Counted from the stretch's first letter, positions 31,620 to 44,389 are shown. The stretch is DNA of 64,000 nt from Calycina herbarum (GCA_001414485.1 LLEY01000082.1:1-64000); one strand, 5' to 3'. Program-made: numbers and translations. Notes: generated by a model from the sequence alone, not told the origin.

Positions 31620-32541
31620 CTAAGGAATTAGAATTTATATTTCTTAATAAAGTAGTCTTAAGATATAGACTACTAGAAGAAATACTCTTAAATAGAGATA
31701 AACTCTTTACTTCTAAGTTCTAGATCGCTCTTATAAAATAACTAGGTACGAAAAGAAAGCTTTCTATAGCTTTTTACTCTTAGATAAATAGAGGAAATAA
31801 ACGTATAAATTAAGTAGTTAAGATATACCTTTGTTATTATATAAACTACTAGTAAAATAATTAGATAGAACTACTACTTTTAACATAGTTTACTTATAAT
31901 AGTTTAGTAATAGAAATAATACTTATTATACTATTCTACGCTAACTTTAGATATAAATTAGTAGTATATTAAAAACTATTATCTACGACTACTAATAACT
32001 AACTCGCTTATATTTAGGTCTCGAAGATTAAGAGGTTATATAAAGAACTAGTAGAAGACTTATAGTTTATAGCTAAAAGAAACATATACTACTATAATAA
32101 ACGACGTAGTTAGAAGCTAATACTAAAAGAGAGAGATAAAGTCTACTTAGTATAAAAAAACATCGATATAAAAAGACTAAGTAAATAAACTAGACTATAA
32201 AAAACTTAGACTATTTAAAATTAAACGAGTTAGAGAACCTTTAAATTATAAATTAGTATTACTATAGATAATAAACATCTACCTAGTATTCTATATATTC
32301 TTACTTAAACTAGTACTACTAGGAGCGCTACTAGCTCTACTTATAGAAATTCAACTAGTAAACCTAAACGCTAAGTATAAAGTCGAGAGGATTCTTAACT
32401 ATAAGCTTATTAGAGAATAAGTTAAGTACTTAATTAAATAGTTAGATTATCTATATTTAGAAAATACTTAAGAACCTAGAAAAAACATTAACTAGTACTT
32501 AGAGAAACTTTAGAAGTTCTACTATTAAAACCTAGGGTTGT
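31620..32541 (+). pseudogene. Gypsy A integrase C-terminal part and chromodomain (RIP-inactivated)
   Basis: The frame resumes with AKELEFIFLN-like integrase sequence and continues to VERILNYKLIRE and VKYLIKQLDYLYLENT, recognisable as a chromodomain (usual: VKYLIKWLDY). This places the element among chromoviruses. Confidence 0.78.
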
Positions 32542-33110
32542 TTATATCTTATAATTAAGAGAGAAGAACTTAAGAAAGGCTAGGTTAAGACCTAGGTTAA
32601 AAGTAGAGTTAGAAGTAGAAAAGGCAGCTAGCTTAGTAGCCTCTTCTTCTCTATACTCCTTTTCCTTCTATTCCTTCTTTTCTTTATTTTCTAAATCTTT
32701 AGTAGTATCTAGTTTATTAAAGAAACCGAGACTAGCTACTATTATCTTCTTTTCTCTTTCTAGAAGAAGACGTTTTTATTATCAAAGCTAGAGGATTTTT
32801 ACTATCGCCTCTTTCTCTTAGAAGTTAAGATAAGCTTTTTACTTTTTAATAAAAGCCTAGTCTAAGAGTAAAGGTATTCGGTTTCGTTTACGATAGTTAT
32901 AAGATTTACCTTACCTAGTATAAATAGAATAACGAGAATATTAATTACTATAAATAGCGATATATTAACGAGGCTTACTAGCTAAGTTAAGGGATTTTTT
33001 ATAACAGGTATAAGAAGATATCTTATTACTCTATTATTCGATTTAATTTCTAAGAGCTTAATATTTAGTACGCTTCTTATTATTAGAAGGTAGTATAATA
33101 GAAATAGAAG
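32542..33110 (-). pseudogene. Antisense ORF of gypsy A (RIP-inactivated)
   Basis: Lies on the strand opposite gag-pol, tail-to-tail with the integrase end. With stops read through it gives IIVASLGFFNKLDTTKDLEN, a Glu/Lys-rich stretch, EEEATKLAAF, and a C-terminus LGLNLAFLKFFSLNYKI before the stop at 32544-32542. It is homologous to the regions at 49770-50222 and 56766-57240. Function unknown; a charged coiled coil is likely. Confidence 0.72.
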
Positions 33111-33187
33111 GAGGCTCCTAGCCCCTCGATAATATCTTCTTAGTCTATACTTAAGCGTAGAGATATACTAGACTAAGAAGAGGATAG

Positions 33188-33643
33188 TATTATAAATCAC
33201 GTTTTACGTAGTAAGTAGTCTAGATAGAGCTCTAATAGGATAAGGTATAACGTCTAGGAAATAGAAGGTAATATAAAAGGGAATCTATAATATAGAGGCA
33301 TTTAGAGATTCTAGGATCTTACTATTAGGAGTACGTTAGAGGTTACGTAATATAAAGGATCACCTAGGTCGACTAGCGATCTAGACGATCTAGTTAACTA
33401 GAACGACAGGTAATCCTATCTACCTAGAAGGGACGAAGGTTCTATATAAGACTAGCACGTCTGCTATTAGATAGGAGCTTCGTGCTCAACTTTAGTTATT
33501 AATCTTATCATCTTATTTAACATCTTTGATATAAGTAACGAGTTCACTTCCAAGTAAACAACCCGGCGCATCTGAACTTCTTATCTGCATACCAACCATC
33601 GAGACTTAGTCACCTTTGTTTAGTTTGTTTCAGTTTCGTTACA
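33188..33643 (+). repeat. Gypsy A 3' LTR
   Basis: 456 bp, beginning TATTATAAATCACG and ending GTTTCGTTACA. The first 350 bp are RIPed like the interior, but the last 100 bp or so keep many CA and TG dinucleotides, unlike the 5' copy. Confidence 0.9.
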
Positions 33644-35206
33644 GTGGGGCTAGACTCAACCTACATCATTGTTGAGGAAGACGGACGCCCCGGACAGGCA
33701 GCCAAGGCGACGAGGAGTCCTAGGCGGAGTAATACATCGATTCCCAGTCTAAAGGCTCTTTAATCCACTGCCAAACCATAAGTCCCGACACAATGCGGCA
33801 AAATCCCGTCAACACTCCGCCGCGTATGTTACTATTCCCCTTTCCAGCGCTCCTCGCACTACCCGTTTGCTAGAAATCAACTGTCACATAGCAACATGTC
33901 CAACTTCAGCAGCAGCAGCAGCAGCAGCAACCACTACCCTTGGTAATTTTGAACGCATTTCATTTTCCTTACCCTTCACACCTCAAAAACGCGTTTTTGG
34001 CTTTAACGACCTCTTCAAGCCTAAGACACATATTTCAAGAACACCTGTTCTAGACCAAACGCACCCACAGTCGGCAACACCTCTCAAAGCATACTTCTAT
34101 ATACTAAAGACGCTTCCTACGATCGACGATGTACAAATACACCAGCTCGCAGTAGGTGATAAAAGGAGTAATAAATACTTCAGGTTCGTACCTGCCTACC
34201 GAGTTCATTGTCCTAATTTTCTAGGGCAATACAAGGTAATTAACCTAAATACTTAGGACAATTGAATATTCAAGCTATTTACTACCGCTTTTCTTGTCTA
34301 CTACGAGACTAGTACAATAATATCAGAGACCACATAGAAGCTTATTATCTTGAAGTATTAGGATCTTTGCATAGCCCTCTATCACTATACAAATCCGAGA
34401 CTAGTAAACAATTATTTATACTAATACGTCTTTATAGGAATGGATAGGCAGTGCTTTTCCCAGTCTCGCTCGGCCTAGATCCCCGCCCGATCCGAAGCCT
34501 CTCCGTCCTCCTCAGCTACCTCTTCCCCTTTTATCCAAGCCAGGAGGCTCGCTTATAGTTAGTGGTGGTGGTAGTGGAGAGAGATCTTGGTTCCCGGAGT
34601 ACGATCGTATGAAAGACGACAGAAGACTTGAGAGGGTTTAGACAAATATCGGCGGGAACTCAGACTAACGCCGCCACGAGAGGGAATTGGTCTAGCAACG
34701 GGGCAAGCTCGTAGTTTTCCAACCAAATAAGAAGTGATGGGAGTGGAATACAATATTTAAGTGCGAGCCGAGAGGAGTCCAGCATATCCTAGTCACCTCA
34801 TTGTATACGTGATTTCCCTAAGCAGAATGTGAAGTCTGATGTTATTTACAATGTGGCAGAGTATTATTACATCGACCTAAGCCTCGTTATTCGGTGAGGT
34901 GGCCCTGGTGGCCCTATAACCAACCTCCCAGTAGACTAAGGCGTTAGCAAATATGTGCCTTTCCTAACTTTATAACGATTCACAGTCGATTGTCCCAAAG
35001 GTTGAGGTCAATAGTTTTCAATTCTTCTAAATGTCTAGGATAATCTTTCAAATTACCCTACATTTCAAAATTGATTTCCCGACGAGTTTACTTTTGTCAC
35101 TATTCAAAACTGGTGTATCGTGCTAGAAGACAAGTCTTAATAATTTTGAACGAGCAACTCAGCGACCGGGGTGAGTAGGGTCTCGCGATATGTTCTATGG
35201 TGTTCC
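33644..35206. other. Island of ordinary, non-RIPed sequence between transposons
   Basis: Base composition returns to normal with CA/TG present. It contains a (CAG)7 run at 33907-33927 and no convincing gene. A small plus-strand frame (ATG at 33895) gives MSNFSSSSSSSNHYPW and then stops or meets a possible donor (gtaatt), so a first exon is conceivable but unsupported. A pyrimidine-rich tract lies near 34,480-34,540. Probably a remnant of the original locus between insertions. Confidence 0.45.
33907..33927. repeat. (CAG)7 trinucleotide repeat
   Basis: Seven uninterrupted CAG units lie in the non-RIPed island. In the other frames they would encode runs of Ser or Ala. Confidence 0.85.
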
Positions 35207-35320
35207 GTAATACGAGGTATTACGCAAATAGACGTCTATTTGCGCAATTTCCATCTATTTGGATAATAGACTAAGTAATTCCGCGATTATTTTTACTAGT
35301 CTAATTGCCCAATTAGACTA
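35207..35320. repeat. Cluster of three perfect palindromes at a transposon end
   Basis: GTAATAC-GAG-GTATTAC (35207-35223), CGCAAATAGAC/GTCTATTTGCG (35223-35244) and TAGTCTAATTG-CC-CAATTAGACTA (35297-35320) lie within 115 bp. The first overlaps the presumed left end of a Fot1-like element. Confidence 0.85.
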
Positions 35321-36355
35321 AGAAAAATGTAGTAAATTTAAACTCCTAAATACAAAAATGAAGCTATTCCTAGCTTACTTTTTCAGCTTACGACCAGCCC
35401 CTAGTCTTGCCCCCCCTCTACCCCCCTTTTTAGCTAGCTTCTTTTGAGGAGGCGCACGTGCTATCTTCTTTACTCTCTTTACTCTAGCTACTTCTTCTGC
35501 CTCTTTAGCCTCTCTATTACTTATAATTACTTCAATAGGCTTATTATTACTTATTCTTACCCTCTTTCGCTTACGCCCTGCTCTTTACATCCTAGAGAGT
35601 GCTCTACGCCTATTAGTTAGTTGCTACGCTACGCCTAGCTTAACCTTAGGCTGCTTTTATATATTAGATCTTATAAAGAGGGATATATACTAGAGGGGTT
35701 AGAGATTTTCCCTATTAAGCTCGTAGTATTAATATCTCCTACTTAAAAGTCTATGCTTATATATTAATTAGTAGCTGCTAGGATAATAATCGTTAACTCG
35801 GTAGAATATACGTGTTAGTTCAGTCTTTAGCCAAAGTTGTAAGAGGATAAGAAGTGTAACTATAGCTCCTTTTATAAAAACTTCAGCTGCTTCAAGAGTG
35901 TTTTTTACTAGTATTCTCTCTCTTACTTGTTTATTCTTTATAGAAACTCGTTTCTCTATCTTAGAAAGTATTAGAGCTTCAGTCTCTAGAGCTATATCAG
36001 TATCTAATACTTCTTCTTCTTCGGGCCTACTAAGAAGTTAGTAAAAGAGAGGTAAAAAGAGAGGTAAAAAGAGGGGTAAAAAGAAAGATAAGATATACGT
36101 ATATAGACTAAGCACTAGAAAGCTAGTAAGGCTTTCTACTGAACTAGGCCTTAATAAGAGTAACGTAAGCTAGGAGTACAGTAGTAGGTATAAGGTTAAT
36201 AACTTCTTAAAGTTCTAGAAGAAGTAAAACCTACTCCTAGAGGCTGCCGGCTTAGTCTATATAGAACGTAGAGAGACGAGCTTTAAATATACTATTTACC
36301 TTCTCTATACTCCTCTAGGTTTAAGTGTAATAGACATAACCGCGAATCTGCGTAA
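35220..36355 (-). mobile_element. Fot1/pogo-like deletion derivative (1.1 kb)
   Basis: Short inverted ends (TTACGCAAATAGACG and the reverse complement of CGCGAATCTGCGTAA) are flanked by TA on both sides. The minus strand encodes only what looks like a transposase C-terminus: basic RKRKRVRISNNKPIEVII, then REAKEAEEVARVKRVKKIAR and a Gly/Lys tail KKGGRGGGK, stopping near 35,390. The catalytic domain is absent. It is less RIPed than the gypsy elements on either side. Ends are inferred from limited similarity. Confidence 0.6.
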
Positions 36356-36380
36356 TAGGTAGATTTCGTAACTTATATAG

Positions 36381-36841
36381 TATTACGAATCACGTGCTAG
36401 CACGTGAATAAGTGAAGTCTAGGCGACGCTCTAATAGGACAAACACTATTATAACCCTAAAAGGAAGAAAGGATTAAATATAGAAGATATGTAATCCTAG
36501 TAATCTTATTATAGTTATATTATATAACTCGGTTAGAAGTAGTCAGGTAATAGAGTCTAGTTTTAAGAAGCTCTAGAAAGAGAGTTAGACTCTATCTTTA
36601 GAACTCCTGCTAAGCAGGACTCTAATATAAACGAAGATTCTATATAAGACTAGCACGTCTGTTATTAGATAGGAGCTTCGTACTTAACTTTAGTTATTAA
36701 TCTTATTATCTTATTTAATATCTTTAATATAAGTAACGAGTTTACTTTTAAGTAAACAACCTAGCGTATCTATACTTCTTACCTATATACTAACCTTTAA
36801 GACTTAGTTATCTTTGTTTAGTTCGTTTAAGTTTTATTATA
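36381..36841 (+). repeat. Gypsy B 5' LTR
   Basis: 461 bp, TATTACGAATCACG to GTTTTATTATA. Its 3' half (from 'actagcacgtctg' onward) is nearly the same as other gypsy LTRs here; the 5' third is distinct, marking a subfamily. Confidence 0.82.
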
Positions 36842-39600
36842 CTTTAAGTACTCTGCTTAGAAGTTCAGTTGCTATAGCCCTAGTAACCTCCGCCGCTGCT
36901 AGCTTAAATACTAGTTAAGTTAACGTTGTAGAAATATCTAGAAGTGCTACTAGAAGAATATCTACTAGTATATAGTCACCTAGGAATAACGACAATATTA
37001 GTATACTAGACGCCTCTAAGCCTTATAAGATCGAAGTACTTAAGTCTATTAAAGTTAAGATACTAGATATATATTATAAGAAGTAAAAGGAACTCGACTT
37101 ATTCCTTCTCTAAATAGATATCTACTTTAACTTTAATTCTAATAAATTTAAAGGTAATTATAATTTACAAACTATCTTTGTTATCTTCTACCTTAGAGGA
37201 TCAGCGTTAGAATAGGCTTAGCTATATTTAGAGAACTTCTTTAAAAATAAGAATAAAGATAGAAAGATAGAATTAACTAAGATTATATTTAAATCTTAGA
37301 AAGGATTTAAGATAACTATTAGAAAAGTCTTTAGAGACTTTAATACGATTTAAACAGCTGTATATAAGCTTTTAGAATTATATTAGACTAGATTAGTAAT
37401 AGATTATACTAATAAATTTTAACGTTATAGAACGAAGTTAGAATAGGATACTATTACTCTTATAGAACTCTTTTATAGAGGATTAAAGATATATATTTAT
37501 AAGGAAATAGCTAAGTAGAATATATAATTCTTAACTATTATAGGTATAATTAAGGAAGTCGTCTAGCTAGATAACCGCCTATATAAATTTAGGAAGAGTA
37601 ACTCTAGGCACGGGGAAAAGAGTAAAAGGTTAGAGAAGTAGAAGTACTCTTACGCTAATAAACATAGTAAGGAGGTAAACGCTATATAAAAGAAAACCTT
37701 TCTAAAGAAAGGAGGACTTTCTTAAGAAGAGCGAAATCGTCGATACGAGTAGAACTTATATTATAACTATAGCCTCTCTGGTTATAAAGTAAATAAGTAT
37801 AGTAAGAAGAAAGACTCTAAGAGAAAGAAACAAATTAATACTACTGTTTAACAACAGATAGCTTTAACTAATTATATTAAACTTATAGACGAGGAACTCG
37901 AAGCTAGAGAATATAGTATATAGGTTGAAATAGATACTATAGATATAACGACGGGCGCTATATACCTACAGCCAGACGAAGGAATCGAGTTATAAGTTAG
38001 TAGAGTTTAAGATACTAATAATAATAGAGATCTACTTCTTAAAGAAAATTATAATATATAATTAGTAGTAGAAACCGAGTAATATCTTTAAGCAGAATAT
38101 AAATTACTACTATTAACTAGTTCTTTAGAAACATTAGACTTATCTTCTAGTTTAGAGAGAGAGGTTAAGAATAAAAACTCTAAAGTTAAAGAAACTTAGG
38201 TCTTTCTTAGAATATTTAAACGAGGAAATCGATAGATATATATAGATAATTAGAAGCTAGACTTCTAGAGTTCTTATACTATATAGAGAGTTAATCTAAC
38301 TATCTTAATAATATATATAGTTATAAGAAATAACTCTAAAATAATAACTCTAGTTAGTCTAATTACTAGGCGAGAAACTATTAAGGAAAAAGAACCTAAG
38401 CATAGCTAGTAGTAAGTTAAGAAATCTACCTATTCTAAGGTAGAGGATATATAGAAGGTATATAATATTTTAGAAGAAACTAGTATATAGATGTAGTAGG
38501 TCTTAATAGGATTTAAGAGATAGATTAAAACCTCTTTTCGTAGAACAACGCTCGAAGACGTTGTACTAGAGAAATTTAAACAATATATTATAATTGTATT
38601 AATTAGAAATAATAGACTAGTATTTAGAAAATATAGTTTATAAGAGTTATTTAGTATACTATTCTAGGAGTAGAGAGAACTTAATATTACTAGATAGGTT
38701 TAAATAGAACTAGAAGAATTTTACTATCTCTTAGTAAGAGAACTATAGTTTATAGAAACAGTTTAAGAAATAATAGTACGATAGATATAATATAAACTAA
38801 GACTAACTATAGACTAGTTATTACAGAAACGGTTTAAAGGAATTTTACTAGAACCTGCTAGAATAGAAGAATATTATTAGATATATAAAGTAGCTTTATC
38901 TAATAAGAAAGAAGTAGTATTCTTTTCTTAGTCCTAGATTTAAGTAGTTAAAGAAAATAATTTAAGAGATTATATATTTAAAGTTTAATATATAAAACTA
39001 GAGATAAGTATACTAGAGACTACTTTGGATTACTTATATATAAGAGAGCTATAGTCTATAAAAACTATTAAGAAGACTAATTATAAATAGGTTTAATATA
39101 GATGTAGAAACTTACTAAAACGATTTATAAGAAAAACTTCTAAGACTATAGAAATCATAGAATATTAATTAGTATATAAGATAGTATACGTAGACTAGGA
39201 AAGAGTAAGATTCTTTTTATAGTATAGGAGTAAGAAAGGTTGAAAATTTAATTAAGAAAATTAATCCTTTAAAGTCTAATATATTAAAGTAAAATTAAAC
39301 ACTACTTTAAAAGAGAAATAGTTAGTAATAACTATAGAAATATAAGGAAAAAAGTTATAGATTATAATAGACTTAGGAGTAATAAGTAACTTTATTTCCC
39401 TAATAGCTTAAGAAAAGCTAAACGTCTTAATTAAAGAAATAAGTATTACGATCTATATCTAAAAACAAAGGTATAAGAGTATATATATATATATTCGAGA
39501 ATTTAAAGCTATAGTTCTAAGAACGAGAGAATATAGAATATATACTCTACGAAAAAGAGGTATTCCTACTAACTATAAAGAGTCTTTAATCTCGTTATAA
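36381..39600 (+). mobile_element. Gypsy element B, 5' part (RIPed)
   Basis: Starts with a 461-bp LTR (36381-36841) preceded by TATAG. Then comes a gag clearly related to gypsy A (VEVLKSIKVKILDIYYKK-like, capsid, basic tail) with a zinc-knuckle remnant near 37,780, and a protease-like region to about 39,450. No reverse transcriptase of this copy follows on the plus strand; reverse-strand element C begins at about 39.6 kb. The rest of B may lie beyond the window behind nested insertions, or be lost. Right limit approximate. Confidence 0.75.
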
Positions 39601-42600
39601 ATCCGTCTAAGCGTTACAGCTCTGACGGTCACGTGTAGGACCGAGAATCACGTGTTACGGACCAGCGCTGTAATATTACCCTCTCTTTTAGAAAAAGCTT
39701 GTCTATAAGCTTTGTATTACAACCGAATCGTCTATTAGATAATTATAATCGTCTATTCCGTCTTTCTACGCTTATATCCAGCTTTGTAAAGCTCTTAGCA
39801 GACTAGCGTAGGTTGGATTAGCGAGGTGAAAATCGTATAATTTATATAGATAATACTTAAAATTCGAGGCTAGATACTACTATAGATTAGAGTTATAGCC
39901 TAACTATTAAACCCTGTATTAGAGCTTTTTATAAACTGCTTTTATAGCTAAGACTTCTTCTACTTCCTACTCTTCCTAATCTATAACCTATATTAGCAGA
40001 GGTAGTTCGTTTACCTGTCTAGGTAATAGATCTATAGCGGCCTTATAGAGTAGTAATAGGTAGAATACAAGGTGTATACAAAAGTGGTCTAGTAGTTTAA
40101 GCTAGAAAGAGTGTCTTTTATAGACTATAATCTAGAACGGACTCTCGTTTTATCTATCTAGCTTATAGCTTAGCTGGTCTATCTTCTAATTACAAGTCGA
40201 TATCTAAATAAAGTCGTCTACGTCAAAGTCTACCGCTCTTTAAATCTAGTTCGCGGATCTTATATAGCGGTCTTATACTTTACTAACTAATTCCTTTATT
40301 ATAGTCTAAGTATCGTATATTCTCTATACGAGTGTCTCTATATCGGTCTAGCTAAGCTGTTCGTAGACTATTACGGATTTATCTAGACGATTCTAATTAA
40401 AGGACGTAGTAGCTACGTATTCGTTAATTACTTTAAAGAGCGAGAGCTTATCTAGACTCTTATATAGAAGCGTAAGCTAAGCGTAGTCTAGAATAGAGAC
40501 AAGTTCGCTCTAGTTGTCTTAATAGTAACTAATAAAAGGCTATAGGCGTTGATTAATCTATTAGTTTATAATTTCAGTTTATCTATTAGTTTATAAGTAG
40601 AAAGTAGTAGATAGCTTAAGCTTTATACTAAGGATTCCGTAGAATTTAGACTAGAAAGAAGAAACAAACTATAGTCTACGGTCTAAAATAATACTTTATA
40701 GATAGCTATAGATTCGATAGATCTACGTAACGTATATTTAAGCTATATCTCAGGTTATAACTGTCTTTAGACAGGGGATCGAGACCGATTACTTAGTTAG
40801 ACGATCTATAACTACTTATAAGGTATTATAACCTTGTTTATTAGTAGGGAAAGACTTATAGTCTATAGTGATATACTACTAGAGACGTTCTAGAACTAGT
40901 AACAGGTATAAAAACCTAGGTTTATAGTTACGAGGAACTGTAGTACGTCGATAGTCTCCGTAGTTACTAATATAGGTTTCTATAGACGTCTGTAAACCTT
41001 TCTACTAGTATCTACGGGCGAGGATAGCTACTGTCTTTGTCTATCTAAAGTAAGCAGTAGATACTTATACGTAAGCCTTATAGATTAGGTCCGTCTATAA
41101 GGTGCCTTAATTAGGAACTACGAGTCTCTTTTACTAAAGAAGTAAGCTGTTCTCTATTATCTAGTTTTAGTACCCGCGGGTAGCTTTCGTTTAGTCGTCT
41201 TCTAAGTCTAAAGAGTTATAGTTAATAGTAAGTAACTAGTTAATAAGGTTAAGCAAGAGTTCTAAGGTAACTAGGGCTAATGTTATAAGAGGTTCTAATC
41301 GAGTAGTAATACGTAGATCTAACTAATTAGACGTAAGTAAGGTTTATTATCTTATAGACGCTGTTAGGTCGTTCTATAGGTTAACGTCTTAGTCTCGGCG
41401 TGTTAGCGTATCTGTTTTCTTATTCTACTTACTAGATCGAAACGTAATTATAAAATAGAACTCTAATAGAAACTCTGCCTATCTCGCTTACTACTAGTTC
41501 AAGGTTTTAGAGATTATAAAGTACTCTAAAGCCTTATAACTAGTAAAGACCTTAATCTAGAAGCTAGTCTAAGTAAGATCTACTCGCTATTATCTAAAAG
41601 AGCGTATAATAGCTAATATCTCCTTATCGTAGATTTAGTAGTCTAGCTTAGTAGAGTTTATTATCTTCGAGAAGTAGCCTATAGATCTCTATAGTTCGGT
41701 TTCAGATATACGTTATAATATTATAGCTATAACTACTCCGTTAGAAGCGTTAGTCTTAACTATAGTTTCTAAATCGGCTATAAAGTAGTATAAGAGAGAG
41801 GTAGTAACTAAGGCTTCTTTTAATATATTAAAAGCTTTCTTATATTCTAAGTCGAACTTAAACAGTACTTTCTTACTTGTAAGATAGTTTAGTAGACGAG
41901 TAATCTATTTATAATCCTAAATAAAACGTCGGTAGAAGTTATAAAAACCTAGAAAGGACTAGATACCTTTAATAGTACTAGGATATTTCTAGGAAACGAT
42001 TACTAAAATCTTCTCTAGGTCGACTTTGATTCTATCTATAGAGATAATAAAACTAAGGTACTTTATATAAATAACGTAGAACTCTATCTTCTTAATATCT
42101 ACTTATAGTCTAGCTTTATAGAGCTGTTCTAAGATCTTATAGACGTGTTTAATATATTTAAGCTTATTATTAGAGTATATAAGAATATTATTAAGATAAG
42201 CTATATAAAAGTTATTAAGATATTCTATAAGAACGCTATTTATATATCTCTGGTACGTAGCAGGACCGTTAGTTAAGCTAAAAGGTAACATCTTATATTT
42301 AAACGTGTTATAACGAGTTTAAAAGGTTATAAGTTCTTCTAACTCTAGTTCTATACGTATATAGTTAAAAGCTTAACAAATGTCAAGCTTTATAAGGATT
42401 TTAGCACTAGTGATTTATATAAGAGTTTCGTTGATTAGCGGAAGAGAGTACTAGTTCTTATAAGTAAGGTTGTTAAGTTTCTAGTAGTTGATATAGAGCT
42501 ATAAGCTTCTGTTAAGCTTCTTTATAAATAGTACTAGAGAGGCGAAAGAGGTATAGCTAGGAATAATAAACCCTTTATTAAGGTTATCGAGGATATACTA

Positions 42601-43932
42601 CTTTATAGCTAGAAGTTCCTTAGTTTTTATCCTATATAATAGGCTATATAATAGAGTATTTAGACCTATAAGTTCGATCTAGTAGTTGACTTAGTTTTGT
42701 AGTAGAGGAAGCTCGTCTAAAGCTCTCTTTAAAAAGATATTCTTAAAGTCTATATATTCCTAGCAAACGTTCGATTCTACTAGTTATTTATCTAAAGCAT
42801 AATCTACTAAAGAGAGCTCTATACGTAACCTATCTATAAGAGTATAGTCGATCTCTTATAAGCTAGTAGAGAAGACTTTGTTATTACGCTTTTAAAGGTT
42901 AAGTCTAAAAGTAGCAGCTCTAATATAATAGATATTAATAGCGAAGTCTTCTATAGGTTTACAGATATCTATAAGCGAGCTTATAGCCGCTTTATAGTCT
43001 ATAACTAAACGTTTTCCTAAGGAGAATCGACGACGTTATTAGTAGTTAGGAATAAGAACCTATATTCTATTCTAAGTAGAGATAAGGTCTTACTAAAAGC
43101 TTTTATCAAGAATTTTCTTAAGAGTAACTAGTAGCGAGGTTTAGTACTAGCTTCGAGGTAGTATTAAATAGATTAATATAGGTTCCTCTATAGTATTCTA
43201 GCGGAGGTCGTAGTTCTCTATATCCTTCTAAGCCTAGAGGTCTAGTAGAGAGATAGTTATTAATTCTCTAGTAATAGATACTAAGTAATTAAATTAACGA
43301 ACTAGAGGAAGGGATTCTAGCTACTTAATCTTATAGCTATAGACGACTAACTTTACGTTTATATTTATAAGCTATTAATAGCTGATAATAATATTATATC
43401 TACTGATATTAGTAATTAGAAAGAGCGTATTAGTAAACTGTTATCTATTAATACTTAGTATTAAGCGAATAACGCGAGTAATTACTAGTTCTTTATATCT
43501 ATTAAACTCTATAATTAATATTACGTATAATAGCTTTTCCGTAACCTATCTATAATATTAACTTAACTAGTTAGCTAAAGCTATGTTAATAAATAGCTAT
43601 CTATTCGCTCTAGTTATAACAGTACGAAACGGATACTACTATAAAAGAGGTATATAGAAGTACGTTCGATAGAATGATATATCTGAATACTAGGCTCTAA
43701 TACGAAGGAAAAGACTAAATTAGTCTTTTCTAATAGAGAGGAGACAGCTATTTATAAGAGGTTCAGATAATAGTAAGTCTAGAAGCTATCTAGCTTTTCT
43801 AAAACCTGAAACAACATCTATATCGTATCCTATTTAGCACGTAGACTCGGCAATTCTAATTCCGATTAATTCCTAATAGTTCTATTATATCCTCTCTTCT
43901 TAAAAAGACTCGTTCTTAAGGCTTTGTATTAT
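39600..43932 (-). mobile_element. Gypsy element C (reverse strand, RIPed)
   Basis: Reverse-strand polymerase: FSLTNGPATYQRYINSVL and YLNNILIYSNN (42103-42291) are a gypsy reverse transcriptase with YLDD changed to YLNN. RNase H and integrase lie to the left (about 41.9 down to 39.8 kb), gag-side sequence to the right. Related blocks of about 52 bp, 39669-39721 (TGTAATATT...GTATTACA) and 43881-43932, lie at the two ends in the same orientation and may be short terminal repeats. Their similarity is moderate, so the limits are uncertain. Confidence 0.65.
42103..42291 (-). pseudogene. Gypsy C reverse transcriptase core fragment
   Basis: An uninterrupted stretch of a RIPed reverse transcriptase, including TNGPATYQRYI and YLNNILIYS. 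Both catalytic Asp of the YxDD box are replaced by Asn, as expected of G-to-A at GAT/GAC. Confidence 0.85.
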
Positions 43933-44350
43933 CGGTATAGTATCGGTATAATATCGGTAGGCGGTGTCTATAGGCGGTAGTATTATAGTTTATAGTTTAA
44001 ATTATAGTTTATTAGTCGTCTTTTATATAATAATAGTAATAAACGAAAAAAGAGATCTAATTAGCTATTAGGTAAGAGTTAGTAGGCTATAGTAACATTT
44101 ATAACTTATTCGCTATTACCGTTTATAATAATAGTAATAAATAATAATCGTAATACACTAGCTATTATTATTAGTTATATATTAGCAGCTAACTCGCCCT
44201 CGATTCTGATTTCTTTTCCTCTTTCCTTTCTAATAAATAATAATAAATTAAATCGTAAGAATACCTTCTAATTAGATATATCTTCCTATACTAACGTCTT
44301 TAGATATATAAACATATAATATATATATATATATAACATAAGTCTTTACC
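43933..44350. other. AT-rich region, probably contains the 3' LTR of gypsy D
   Basis: Low-complexity repeats of AATAATAGTAATAAA type occur near 44,020 and 44,130. By position, between element C and the antisense ORF of D, this is where D's 3' LTR should be. The D 5' LTR is outside the window, so it cannot be matched. Confidence 0.35.
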
Positions 44351-44389
44351 TTCAGAGTCGGGGCTGATTCGGAGTACTAATCAGTTTAT

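Larger units (their letters stand above)
20582..33643 (+). mobile_element. Gypsy element A (chromovirus-like, RIPed, heavily nested)
   Basis: Paired 456-bp LTRs (20582-21037, 33188-33643) bound the element. Flanks are GTAGG (20577-20581) and GTGGG (33644-33648), compatible with one 5-bp duplication after a G-to-A change. Plus-strand order: gag with a degraded zinc knuckle near 21,960; protease region about 27,715-28,000; reverse transcriptase with YLDN in place of YLDD near 28,754; RNase H and integrase to about 32,200; and a chromodomain-like end (VKYLIKQLDY). Frames are full of TAG/TAA. Insertions: a piggyBac-like element, TRIM-2, a Fot1-like element, a solo LTR and an LTR pair. Between integrase and the 3' LTR lies an antisense coding region. 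A purine tract ending aagaagaggatag precedes the 3' LTR. Confidence 0.9.

Noticed and set aside
33867..34256. 129-residue frame in the non-RIPed island
   Set aside because: It lacks a proper ATG at its start, an Ala run comes from the CAG repeat, and no domain is seen.
34559..34753. Minus-strand 64-residue frame in the island
   Set aside because: Low-complexity His end, no family, no supporting context.
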